DNA from: Pseudomonadota bacterium
GTDB taxonomy: Bacteria > Pseudomonadota > Gammaproteobacteria > Steroidobacterales > Steroidobacteraceae
Direction: 5' to 3'
Assembly: GCA_021847105.1 (NCBI GenBank)
Contig: JAJZUT010000006.1
Coordinates: 156,126 to 220,125, forward strand
DNA length: 64,000 nt
The position numbers and the translations under genes are program-made. The notes below the pieces were generated by a model. That model did no database searches. It had not been told where the DNA came from and saw nothing but the letters and a program-made list of their open reading frames with translations. The stretch's first letter is position 1. Every line of letters starts with the position of its first letter. This document shows positions 29,358 to 37,220 of this stretch, piece by piece.

Positions 29358-30200
29358 CTACCCGGGACGTCTCCAATAATGAGCGTGGCGTGCCGCGAAA
29401 TCGGTAAAGGAACGCGGAGCTCGGCCTAACAGCGTTTTGACCGCGGTTGTTGTGCGCGCCTCCCTGCCGCTTGCCAGAACGGCGTCGAGCTGCGCAAGAA
29501 ATTGGGCGTAGTCCGCATCGAGATCGAAGGCCGCGAAGCGCTTGGCGAGCTCGTCCGGTTCAAGTTTGACATGGGCAATCTCACGCCCCGCATGTGCCGA
29601 AATCAGAGCTGCGACCTCGTCGTAACTGAGGCTAGATGGCCCTGTGAGAACTACGGCATCGTTCAACGCAGTTTCGCTGGCAAGGCAGGCTGCGCCAGCC
29701 TCGCCAATGTCCTCAGCATCAATGAAGGCGACGGACGCCTCGCCCGTTGCGGAAAATATTTTGCCTTCTTTTCGTATCGTGTCGCCGTGGTGGCCTTCGG
29801 TGAAGTTCTGCATGAACCAGGACGGTTGCAGCACAGTCCATTCCGGCGCTGTATCCGCCAGCATGCGATGGATCTGCCCCATCGCCGGTCCGTTGATTGG
29901 TATTGCCGAAGAGCTCAAGAGAACGAAACGACGCACACCGCTGGCGATCGCTCGCGAGAGGAAGCCGGACATGGCGGGCGCGGGGTCCAGGACCCCGACC
30001 GGGGCAACCAGGTAAACCGCGTCGATACCGGTCAACGCATCGGCATGCGTCTCGCTATCCATCCAGTCGAAACGAACCGCAGTGTCGGACGGGGTGCGCG
30101 CCGCGAGGCGGCTTGCGATGCCCCTTCTGGCGAGGCTCGCGGCCACGGCTCGACCAGTCTTGCCCGTCCCGCCTGTAACGAGAATGTGTTTGGGAGCCAT
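29358..30200 (-). CDS. NmrA-like NAD(P)-binding protein
   Basis: A 280-residue atypical short-chain dehydrogenase-like protein with the Rossmann motif ILVTGGTGKTGRAVAASL at the N-terminus, VYLVAPVG, and FVLLSSSAI. Members such as NmrA and QOR2 bind NAD(P) and either sense redox state or reduce quinones. ATG 30200 starts five bases after the SnoaL-like stop; an earlier in-frame codon at 30257 would overlap that gene. The pair faces a TetR gene that probably represses it. Confidence 0.88.
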   Translation of the reverse strand: MAPKHILVTGGTGKTGRAVAASLARRGIASRLAARTPSDTAVRFDWMDSETHADALTGIDAVYLVAPVGVLDPAPAMSGFLSRAIASGVRRFVLLSSSAIPINGPAMGQIHRMLADTAPEWTVLQPSWFMQNFTEGHHGDTIRKEGKIFSATGEASVAFIDAEDIGEAGAACLASETALNDAVVLTGPSSLSYDEVAALISAHAGREIAHVKLEPDELAKRFAAFDLDADYAQFLAQLDAVLASGREARTTTAVKTLLGRAPRSFTDFAARHAHYWRRPG

Positions 30201-30205
30201 TGTCG

Positions 30206-30658
30206 TCAGTCCTTGCCTTCGCTGAACGAGCGGATGAACGCCGGGGCGCCACCGCACGCCTCCATGGCCACGAGGGGGTTCCAGAAGTCGCGATAGGCCA
30301 GGATCTTTCCGTCCGCGTTGAAGGTCAGAAGCGCCACATAATGCTGGTTGTAGGGGTGACCGGTTTCGAGGGCCGTTCCCTCGCAGGTAAATTCGACCAC
30401 CGCGTGTTGGCCTGAAGCGTCGGAATAGGCGGCCAAGACATCGAAGCGTCGAAAGTCGAATTTGGTAGGGAACGAGGACATGTATGCGGCGATCGCCGCC
30501 TTGCCTTCAACCTTTGCTAAGTAGCCGGCTGGCGCGAAGGGGAATTCGATGCGTCCGTCCTCCGCCCAGTGATCGACCCAGCCCTCGACGTCTTTGACCT
30601 GAAGGCAATCGAGCGCCGTTTCGAGCCAAGCCTCTAAATGGCCTTTCCCGAGGGACAT
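30206..30658 (-). CDS. SnoaL-like/NTF2-fold protein
   Basis: A 150-residue NTF2-like alpha+beta barrel protein (WLETALDCLQVKDVEGWVDHWAEDGRIEFPFAP at residues 9-42, later VEFTCEGTALETGHPYNQHYVALL). Such small proteins may act as isomerases or hydrolases on ring compounds, or merely bind ligands. ATG 30658 has GGAGG seven bases upstream. It is the first gene of a two-gene unit with the NmrA-like gene. Confidence 0.86.
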   Translation of the reverse strand: MSLGKGHLEAWLETALDCLQVKDVEGWVDHWAEDGRIEFPFAPAGYLAKVEGKAAIAAYMSSFPTKFDFRRFDVLAAYSDASGQHAVVEFTCEGTALETGHPYNQHYVALLTFNADGKILAYRDFWNPLVAMEACGGAPAFIRSFSEGKD

Positions 30659-30694
30659 TCGGGCACCTCCTGCGAAAATACGGTACAGTATCGT

Positions 30695-30712
30695 CGTTAC
30701 GCTATGGTAACG
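30695..30712. promoter_or_regulatory. Candidate TetR operator
   Basis: CGTTAC-GCTATG-GTAACG is an 18-base dyad centred in the 113-base gap between the divergent SnoaL and TetR genes. The position, 37 bases above the SnoaL start and 60 above the TetR start, fits a TetR repressor controlling both directions. The neighbouring GGTACAGTATCG on the same gap may hold a -10 element for the leftward promoter. Confidence 0.5.
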
Positions 30713-30771
30713 TCCTATTATGATCAACTTCGAAGGCGCAACGCAAGCCTGGGATCAATTAAGGGTGTCGC

Positions 30772-31416
30772 ATGAAACACGAACGGATCCGCACGAATCG
30801 AGCGCCCGTCGGCGCTGCCGCCTTACAGCCCAAGGTGACGAAGGCACTGCGACGTTCGACGTTGATCGAGCTTGCCAGGACCGGCTACGCCAACCTCTCG
30901 ATGGCGGCGATTGCCCGCCGAGCCCGCGTGGGCAAGCCCGCGCTGTATCGACGTTGGAAGGGCAAGCAGGACCTAATCGCAGACCTTTTCCAGCAGATCG
31001 GCCTGCCAATCGTCGAGATCGACGATCTGGGCTCGCTCGAAAGCGAGCTTGCCGAATATGCCCGTCGCAGCTTGGGCGTCCTGCGCCGACCGCTGGCCAA
31101 GGCGATCCTGCCGGATATTTATGCCGAGATGACCCGCGACTCGGAGCTGGCCAAGTTAATCAAATCGCACTTGCAGGAACCAAAGCGGATGCGAGCCGAG
31201 GCAATTCTCGAGCGGGCCATCGATCGGCGGGAAGTGGCTGTTGCGATCGACCGGGCACTGGCCTTGGACATCATGGCAGGGCCCCTTTACTGGCGCACCA
31301 TTGTGACAAGGCAAAGCGTTGACGCTGATTTTGCAGCGCGCTATGCGAAGAGCGTCGCGGCTGCGTTGAAGGCCTGCGGCTCCGGTGCGTCACCAGATTA
31401 CGTCCCAATCAGCTAG
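30772..31416 (+). CDS. TetR-family transcriptional regulator
   Basis: A 214-residue TetR regulator. The DNA-binding domain spans residues ~25-75 with helix-turn-helix LSMAAIARRARVGKPALYRRWKGKQDLI, and the C-terminal all-helical ligand domain matches the TetR_C_11/AcrR-like type. It is divergent from the SnoaL/NmrA pair and likely represses it and itself. The ligand is unknown. The start is ATG 30772. Confidence 0.92.
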   Translation: MKHERIRTNRAPVGAAALQPKVTKALRRSTLIELARTGYANLSMAAIARRARVGKPALYRRWKGKQDLIADLFQQIGLPIVEIDDLGSLESELAEYARRSLGVLRRPLAKAILPDIYAEMTRDSELAKLIKSHLQEPKRMRAEAILERAIDRREVAVAIDRALALDIMAGPLYWRTIVTRQSVDADFAARYAKSVAAALKACGSGASPDYVPIS

Positions 31417-31434
31417 GCGTCGGAACGCTGACAG

Positions 31435-31660
31435 TCACGACAAAGCTGTTTCCCATTGCGTCTTCAGCGACCCGCAGTTCCACCTGCCTGGTCCGAACTT
31501 GAACTGCCACTGCGGATCCGGTGCACGAACTCGATGCCGTAGGGAGTTACGGCGGCGGTCCGATAGGACTTGAAGCCGAGCATGGGTCGGCAACGGCGCT
31601 TGATCGCCCGGTGATCCTGCTCGAGACGCTATTCAGGTCATGCCAGTTGCGCACCCGGAC
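31435..31660 (-). pseudogene. IS6-family transposase C-terminal remnant
   Basis: On the minus strand, short in-frame blocks spell the end of an IS6-family (DDE) transposase: EQDHRAIKRRCRPMLGFKSYRTAAVTPYGIEF, then after a frameshift QFKFGPGRWNCGSLKTQWETALS to a stop at 31435. A preceding block LNSV (about 31632-31643) is in yet another frame. Everything upstream of the catalytic Glu region is gone, so it is not functional. No terminal inverted repeats were found. It marks the right edge of the accessory patch that carries the TetR module. Confidence 0.8.
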
Positions 31661-31776
31661 ATCTATCCAATGCCGATGATGCACGGCCTGTACAGCGGCC
31701 CGGCTGCCCGCCCCGCAGCCGTGACCATCGCTGTATCGGGCTCGGTAGCGCAGATTCGCCTGCGAAATGCAGCGGA

Positions 31777-32955
31777 TCAGCCGCCCGCGAGAGCGAGACG
31801 GTGCGCGAATGCTCCGAGTCGCTCGGCGGCCGCATCAAGCGTGTCGTCGCGCTTGGCGATGCACAGGCGCACGTACGTGAGCGGCGGCGGCTCGGCGTAG
31901 AACGGCGACAGCGGGATCGAGGCAACCCCCGCCTCGGTCAGCAGCCGCTCGGCGAATGCGACATCACCGGGTGGCGCGAGGGCCGAGAAATCAAGCAACT
32001 GGAAGAATGTGCCCTCGGCTGGCGGCAGCCGCCAGGGGCCGCCGGCGAGCGCGCCGCGCAGCCGCTCGCGCTTGGCCTGAAAGAAGTCCGGCAGCCCGCG
32101 CCAGAATGCCGGCTGCGCGCCGAGGTAATCGGCGATCGCCCGCTGCATCGGATGCGCAATGCTGAAGGTGTTGAACTGATGCACCTTGCGCAACTCGGCG
32201 CTGAGCGCCGCCGGTGCAACCGCATACCCGACCCGCACGCCGGTGGCATGCAGCGTCTTGCCAAAGGAGAACACCGCCATTGAGCGGGTGCGCAGTTGCG
32301 GATGGCACAGTACCGAGACATGGGTCCGGTCATCGAACACCATGTGCTCGTAGACCTCGTCCGACAGCACCGTAATGTCGCGGTCACGGATCAACTCTGC
32401 GAGCCTCTCAAGATCGGCCGCCGAGGCGACGGTGCACGTCGGGTTGTGGGGAGAATTGATCAGAATCAACCGCGTGCGCACGCTGATCGCCGCACGGACC
32501 CGGTCCCAGTCGTAGCGAAACTCCGGCGGCGCAAGCGGCAGGCGAATGCAGCGCGCTCCGGCCAGGCGCACCGCCGGCTCGTAGGCATCGTAGGCCGGAT
32601 CGAACGCAATCACCTCATCGCCCGCCCCGACGACCGCCTGAATCGCGGAATAGATTGCCTCGGTAGCGCCGAGCGTAACGGTCAGCTCGCTCTCGGGATC
32701 GACCCGTACGCCGTAGCTCGCCTCGAGCTTGTGCGCAATCCCCTCGCGCAACGCCGGCAGTCCCTCCATGGGCGCGTACTGATTGTGGCCGGCACGCATC
32801 GCGCGCGCGACCAGCTCGGCGAGCAGCGGATCGATGTCGTAGTCGGGGAACCCTTGGCCGAGATTGATCGCGCCGAGCGCCTGCGCGCGGCGCGACATCA
32901 CGGTAAAGATCGTCGTTCCGACCTGCGGAAGCTTGCTGCGCCCGAGCCAGCTCAT
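31777..32955 (-). CDS. Methionine aminotransferase-like PLP aminotransferase (YbdL type)
   Basis: A 392-residue class I/II aminotransferase. The start MSWLGRSKLPQVGTTIFTVM, INLGQGFPDYD, NSPHNPT and the PLP lysine motif SFGKTLHATGVRVGY follow the YbdL/kynurenine-oxoglutarate transaminase pattern. E. coli YbdL prefers methionine, histidine and phenylalanine. ATG 32955 was chosen because it matches that N-terminus; an in-frame codon at 32982 would nearly touch the upstream ROK gene. It may be the last gene of the puuD-puuA-ROK run on this strand. Confidence 0.9.
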   Translation of the reverse strand: MSWLGRSKLPQVGTTIFTVMSRRAQALGAINLGQGFPDYDIDPLLAELVARAMRAGHNQYAPMEGLPALREGIAHKLEASYGVRVDPESELTVTLGATEAIYSAIQAVVGAGDEVIAFDPAYDAYEPAVRLAGARCIRLPLAPPEFRYDWDRVRAAISVRTRLILINSPHNPTCTVASAADLERLAELIRDRDITVLSDEVYEHMVFDDRTHVSVLCHPQLRTRSMAVFSFGKTLHATGVRVGYAVAPAALSAELRKVHQFNTFSIAHPMQRAIADYLGAQPAFWRGLPDFFQAKRERLRGALAGGPWRLPPAEGTFFQLLDFSALAPPGDVAFAERLLTEAGVASIPLSPFYAEPPPLTYVRLCIAKRDDTLDAAAERLGAFAHRLALAGG

Positions 32956-32983
32956 CGGTGCGTGGCACCCGGACTCGCGCACC

Positions 32984-33739
32984 TCACACGCCCGCCTCCG
33001 CGACCGCGATCGCAGCTCCGATCACGCCCGCCTGGCCGGCAAACTGCGCGGCCCGGATGCGCGCCTCCGAGCGCAGCAGGGGCGCGAAATCCGCGAAGCG
33101 CTCGCTGATCGCACCACCCAGCACGAACAGGTCCGGCCAGAACATCGCGTGCATGCGCTCGAGATACACGTTGACCCGCTCGATCCAACCCTCCCAGTCG
33201 AGGTTCTGCACGGTCTTGACGTGGGCCGACGCCCACTTTTCCGCGTCCATCCCGTTCAACTCCATGTGACCGAGCTCGGTGTTGGGAAACAGGTGACCGC
33301 CGGTGAACAGCGCCGTGCCGATGCCCGTACCGAAGGTGAGCATAATGACCGTTCCCTGCTCGCCCCGACCGGCACCGAAGCGCATCTCCGCCAGGCCCGC
33401 CGCGTCGGCATCATTCAGAAAGAGCCCCGGCCGGTTGAGCGTGCGATGCACGAGTGCGGCGCCATCGGCGCCGATCCAGGCGTGATCGACATTCGCCGCC
33501 GTGCGCGCCCGGCCGTGTTTGACCACGGCGGGAAAGGCGAGCCCGATCGGCCCGGTGGCCTGCGGCAGGCGCGCCGCCAGCGCCGCAATCACCGGCATCA
33601 TCGCCTCCGGGGTGGCCAGACGCGGCGTCGGCGCTGAAATCAGCTCCCCGATCAGCTTACCCGCGGCGACATCGACCGCCCCCGCCTTGATTGAGGAACC
33701 CCCGACATCAATACCTAACACATTGCCCGTCATGCTCAT
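32984..33739 (-). CDS. ROK-family sugar kinase, polyphosphate glucokinase-like
   Basis: A 251-residue ROK kinase with phosphate-binding GIDVGGSSIKAGAVD at residues ~8-22, LAFPAVV, LNDADAAGLAEMRFG containing the catalytic Asp, LTFGTGIGTALFTGG and the glucose-binding ELGHM. Lack of the usual ROK zinc-finger cysteines and the GGSSIKAG motif point to the polyphosphate/ATP glucokinase branch. It would make glucose 6-phosphate. Two in-frame ATGs (33739, 33733) are possible; neither has a strong Shine-Dalgarno. Confidence 0.85.
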   Translation of the reverse strand: MSMTGNVLGIDVGGSSIKAGAVDVAAGKLIGELISAPTPRLATPEAMMPVIAALAARLPQATGPIGLAFPAVVKHGRARTAANVDHAWIGADGAALVHRTLNRPGLFLNDADAAGLAEMRFGAGRGEQGTVIMLTFGTGIGTALFTGGHLFPNTELGHMELNGMDAEKWASAHVKTVQNLDWEGWIERVNVYLERMHAMFWPDLFVLGGAISERFADFAPLLRSEARIRAAQFAGQAGVIGAAIAVAEAGV

Positions 33740-33813
33740 ACTCACGTGTTCGATCCAGATCCTCGAGCAGCCGCGGTGACTCAAGCATCATCGCAGTGCG
33801 GCCGACCGCAACC

Positions 33814-35154
33814 TCAGACATTGAGCAACAGGTGCTCGCGCTCCCATGAACTGATCACCTGCAGAAAGACCTCGTACTCGGCTTCTTTGACGATGGTGAA
33901 CGCCGAGACGAACGGTTCGCCGAGAATCTTGACCAGTGCCGCACTGCGGCGCAGCTCGCGCAAGGCCTCATCGAGCGAGCGCGGCAGACCGAACGGCAGC
34001 TCGTGCGCACTGCCGGTCACCGGCTCGGAGGGCTGCAGTCCTTCGACCATGCCGAGATAGCCGCAGGCCAGCGAGGCTGCGAGCGCGATATACGGATTGG
34101 CATCAGCGCCGCTGATGCGGTTTTCGACCCGCCGGTCTTCCGGCGCGGACATCGGTACACGCAGTCCCGCCGTGCGATTGTCGTAACCCCATTGTGCGTT
34201 GATGGGGGCGGACAGATAGCGCGTCAGACGCCGGTAGGAGTTGACGTTCGCGCAGAACAGCGCCATGGCGGCCGGTAGATATTTCTGCAGGCCGCCGATG
34301 TGCGCGAAGAACAGCGCCGAGGGGCTGCCGTCGGGATTGCTGAATACGTTGCGCCGTGTCTTGATGTCGACGATGCTCTGGTGAATGTGCATCGCACTGC
34401 CCGGCTCCTTGGCGTGGGGCTTGGCCATGAAAGTTGCGTACATCTTGTGCCGCAACGCCGCCTCGCGCGCGGTCCGCTTGAAGAGGAACGCCTGGTCGGC
34501 CAGATCCATCGGGTGTCCGTGAATCAGATTGATCTCCATCTGCGCCGGCCCGTCCTCGTGGATCAGAGTATCGATTTCGATGTCCTGATCCTCACAGAAC
34601 TGATAAATGTCATCGAACAGCGGATCGAATTCGTTTACCGCGGCGATGCTGTAGGACTGACGACCCGGCTCGGCGCGCCCCGAGCGACCCACCGGCGGTC
34701 GCAGCGGATAGTCGGCGTCCTTGTTCTGCTCGACCAGGTAGAACTCGAGTTCGGGCGCTACCACCGGTTCCCAGCCCCGCTGGGCATAGAGTTCGAGGAT
34801 ATTGCGCAATACGTGACGCGGCGCCATGGTCACGCGCCGACCATCGGCATAGAAGCAGTCGTGGATTACCTGCGCGGTCGGTTCGGCCGCCCACGGCACG
34901 CGGCGCACCGTCTTCGGATCGGCCTTGAGAATGATGTCGATCTCCGCCGGACTCATTGCCTGACCGGTGTCGGGCGGGTAATCACCGGTCACGGTCTGCA
35001 GGAAAACACTCTCCGGCAGGCGCATGCCACCGTCTTCGGCGAATTTTTCCGCCGGCATGATCTTGCCGCGGGCGATGCCGGCCATATCCGGAATGATGGC
35101 CTCCACTTCGGAGATGCCGTGATCGCGGAAAAATTGACCGACTTCGCTGACCAT
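33814..35154 (-). CDS. puuA: Glutamate-putrescine ligase (gamma-glutamylpolyamine synthetase)
   Basis: A 446-residue member of the glutamine synthetase superfamily, of the PuuA type. It has VAPELEFYLV, QMEINLIHG, the ATP/metal motif SAMHIHQSI, and the arginine-containing NRTAGLRVP and ENRISGADANPY. The N-terminal EAIIPDMAGIARGKIMP is typical of polyamine-specific paralogues. It joins glutamate to putrescine with ATP as the first step of the Puu route. ATG 35154 follows AGGA; a longer reading from 35262 would run into puuD. It begins 11 bases after the puuD stop, so the two are an operon. Confidence 0.9.
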   Translation of the reverse strand: MVSEVGQFFRDHGISEVEAIIPDMAGIARGKIMPAEKFAEDGGMRLPESVFLQTVTGDYPPDTGQAMSPAEIDIILKADPKTVRRVPWAAEPTAQVIHDCFYADGRRVTMAPRHVLRNILELYAQRGWEPVVAPELEFYLVEQNKDADYPLRPPVGRSGRAEPGRQSYSIAAVNEFDPLFDDIYQFCEDQDIEIDTLIHEDGPAQMEINLIHGHPMDLADQAFLFKRTAREAALRHKMYATFMAKPHAKEPGSAMHIHQSIVDIKTRRNVFSNPDGSPSALFFAHIGGLQKYLPAAMALFCANVNSYRRLTRYLSAPINAQWGYDNRTAGLRVPMSAPEDRRVENRISGADANPYIALAASLACGYLGMVEGLQPSEPVTGSAHELPFGLPRSLDEALRELRRSAALVKILGEPFVSAFTIVKEAEYEVFLQVISSWEREHLLLNV

Positions 35155-35165
35155 GTTCCTGCCTT

Positions 35166-35921
35166 TTAGTGATGTCGCGCCCGCTCGCGGCATGCTGCAC
35201 CGAACGTTGCGAACAGCGCGCGCGAGAAGGGATTGTCCCGGACCTTCCATTCCGGATGCCACTGCACGGCGAGCGCGAAGCGAGGCGCCTCAGCGACCCG
35301 GAACGCCTCGATCAGGCCATCTGGCGCGCGCGCCTCGACGATCAGACCGCCACCGAGCCGCTCAATGCCCTGCCAATGCAGAGAATTGACGCGTACGCGC
35401 TCGGTGCCGGCCAGCGAGCGCAGGATCCCGTCTGGCTCGAGCGTGACCTCGTGCGCAGGCCCGTATTGCACGTCGAGCGGCTGACTCTCATCGTCACGGT
35501 GATCCAGGTAACCCGGCACCTCGTGCACCCGCTGGTGCAGGCTACCACCAAAGGCCACGTTCACCTCCTGGAATCCCCGGCAGATCCCCAGGACCGGCAC
35601 CCCCCGTGCGACCGCCTTGCGGATCAGCGGCAGCGTGGTGGCGTCCCGGGCCGGATCGTGCAGCGTCCCCGGGGCGCTCGGCGGGCCGGCATAATGGTGC
35701 GGCTCGACGTTCGAGGGGCTGCCGGTGAACAGCAGCCCGTCGAGCCGCTCGAGCAGCTCATCGAAGCGCAGCTCGTCGGCGAGCGAGGGAATCAGCAGCG
35801 GCAGTGCATCGGCCACATCGAGCAGCGCACGGGCATATTTCTCGGCCACCGCGTGAAAGGGCTGTGCACCGATCATGCGACGGTCAGCGGGAAGGCCAAT
35901 AAGAGGGCGCGCCGGTGCCAT
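35166..35921 (-). CDS. puuD: Gamma-glutamyl-gamma-aminobutyrate hydrolase
   Basis: A 251-residue class I glutamine amidotransferase-like hydrolase that frees GABA from gamma-glutamyl-GABA. The nucleophile lies in GICRGFQEVNVAFGG (Cys about residue 115), and the catalytic His-Glu in AVQWHPEWK near the end. The substrate-loop motif GLLFTGSPSNVEPHHY is typical of PuuD. It starts only about 30 bases from the divergent puuB start and leads into puuA. Confidence 0.93.
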   Translation of the reverse strand: MAPARPLIGLPADRRMIGAQPFHAVAEKYARALLDVADALPLLIPSLADELRFDELLERLDGLLFTGSPSNVEPHHYAGPPSAPGTLHDPARDATTLPLIRKAVARGVPVLGICRGFQEVNVAFGGSLHQRVHEVPGYLDHRDDESQPLDVQYGPAHEVTLEPDGILRSLAGTERVRVNSLHWQGIERLGGGLIVEARAPDGLIEAFRVAEAPRFALAVQWHPEWKVRDNPFSRALFATFGAACRERARHH

Positions 35922-35951
35922 GGGATTGGCCGTTATTATATGAGAATCACC
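35922..35951. promoter_or_regulatory. Compact divergent promoter of puuD and puuB
   Basis: The whole gap between the puuD and puuB starts is 30 bases. On the minus strand a perfect TATAAT (35940-35935) ends 13 bases before the puuD ATG, predicting a 5' leader of only about seven bases. On the plus strand TTATTATA (35933-35940) lies 11 bases before the puuB ATG at 35952. No clear -35 box is visible for either direction. Both messages are predicted to be nearly leaderless. Confidence 0.5.
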
Positions 35952-37220
35952 ATGACTGCCGCCCGCACCACATCATATTACGCCGCATCGGCACACCCGC
36001 CCCCCTGCCGGGAGCCCCTGGCCGGCGCGGTGAGCTGCGACGTCTGCGTCATCGGCGGGGGCATCGCCGGGTGCTCCACGGCCCTGCACCTGGCCGAACG
36101 GGGCTATTCGGTGGTGCTGCTCGAGCAGGAGCGCATCGGCTGGGGCGCTTCCGGCCGTAGCGGCGGGCAGGTCATCCACGGGCTCGCCTGCGGGCAACCC
36201 CGACTCGAGCGGCTGGTCGGCACAACCGCCGCCCGCGCCCTGTGGGACGTGACCACCGAGGCGCTCGCCCTCACACGCGAGCTGATCGAGCGCTACCGTA
36301 TCGAGTGCGACTGGGTCGACGGGTACATGCTCACGGCCCTCAAACCGCGTCACGAGCGGGAGCTGCACGAGGAGATCGAGCAACTGCAGACCCGGTTGAA
36401 TTACCGCAGCGTGCGTTACATGCCGCGCGAGGAAGTCAGCGCGACACTCGCCACCACCCGCTATCGGGGCGCGCTCTACGATGGCAACAGCGGCCACCTG
36501 CATCCACTCAATTACGTCCTCGGCCTCGCTGCGGCTGCCGAGACCCTGGGCGTGCGCATTTACGAGAACACGCGTGCCACGGGATTTACCGGACCGCACG
36601 TGCATACGGTGAACGGCGAGGTGCATGCGCGCCAACTGGTGCTGTGTGGCAACGTCTACCTCGGCAGCACCGCACCCGCCCTCGCGCAGAAGATCATGGC
36701 GGTCGCAACCCACATCATCGCCACTGAGCCGCTCGGTGAGCGCCGGGCCCGCGCCCTCATCGCCAACAATGCCGCGGTCAGCGATATGAACTGGGTGCTC
36801 GATTACTTCCGCTGCTCGGCCGATCACCGGCTGCTGTTCGGTGGACGGGTGAGTTATTCGGGGCTGGGCAATTTCGACGCCCGCAGAGCGACGCGCGCGC
36901 GAATGCTACGGGTGTTTCCGCAGCTCGCCGACGTGAGCATCGAGCATACCTGGGGCGGCTACATCGACATCACCCTCAACCGCGCACCGCACTTCGGCCG
37001 ACTACTGCCGCAGGTCTACTTCCTGCAGGGCTTCTCCGGTCACGGCATCGCCCTGACCGGCATCGCCGGCAAGCTGGTGGCCGAGGCGGTGGCCGGTGAG
37101 GCTGAGCGTTTCGACCTGTTCACGCACATCCCGCACCGCGCCTTCCCGGGCGGCGCGCTCGCGCGCCGCCCGCTGCTGGTGCTCGCGATGCTCTACTACC
37201 GCCTGCGCGACCTGCTCTAG
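35952..37220 (+). CDS. puuB: Gamma-glutamylputrescine oxidase (FAD-dependent)
   Basis: A 422-residue DAO-family flavoprotein. The FAD dinucleotide motif CDVCVIGGGIAGCSTALHLAERG lies at residues ~30-52, then WGASGRSGGQVIHG, YDGNSGHLHPLNYVLGL and the C-terminal FLQGFSGHGIALTGIAGKLVAEA. It oxidises gamma-glutamylputrescine to the aldehyde with release of ammonia and peroxide. ATG 35952 and ATG 35940 are both possible; the former better fits the -10 element position. The aldehyde dehydrogenase puuC is not in the window. The stop overlaps that of asd on the opposite strand. Confidence 0.92.
   Translation: MTAARTTSYYAASAHPPPCREPLAGAVSCDVCVIGGGIAGCSTALHLAERGYSVVLLEQERIGWGASGRSGGQVIHGLACGQPRLERLVGTTAARALWDVTTEALALTRELIERYRIECDWVDGYMLTALKPRHERELHEEIEQLQTRLNYRSVRYMPREEVSATLATTRYRGALYDGNSGHLHPLNYVLGLAAAAETLGVRIYENTRATGFTGPHVHTVNGEVHARQLVLCGNVYLGSTAPALAQKIMAVATHIIATEPLGERRARALIANNAAVSDMNWVLDYFRCSADHRLLFGGRVSYSGLGNFDARRATRARMLRVFPQLADVSIEHTWGGYIDITLNRAPHFGRLLPQVYFLQGFSGHGIALTGIAGKLVAEAVAGEAERFDLFTHIPHRAFPGGALARRPLLVLAMLYYRLRDLL

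Noticed and set aside
31435..31660. Intact insertion sequence
   Set aside because: Only the C-terminal part of an IS6-type transposase is present, in at least three frames, with no terminal repeats found.
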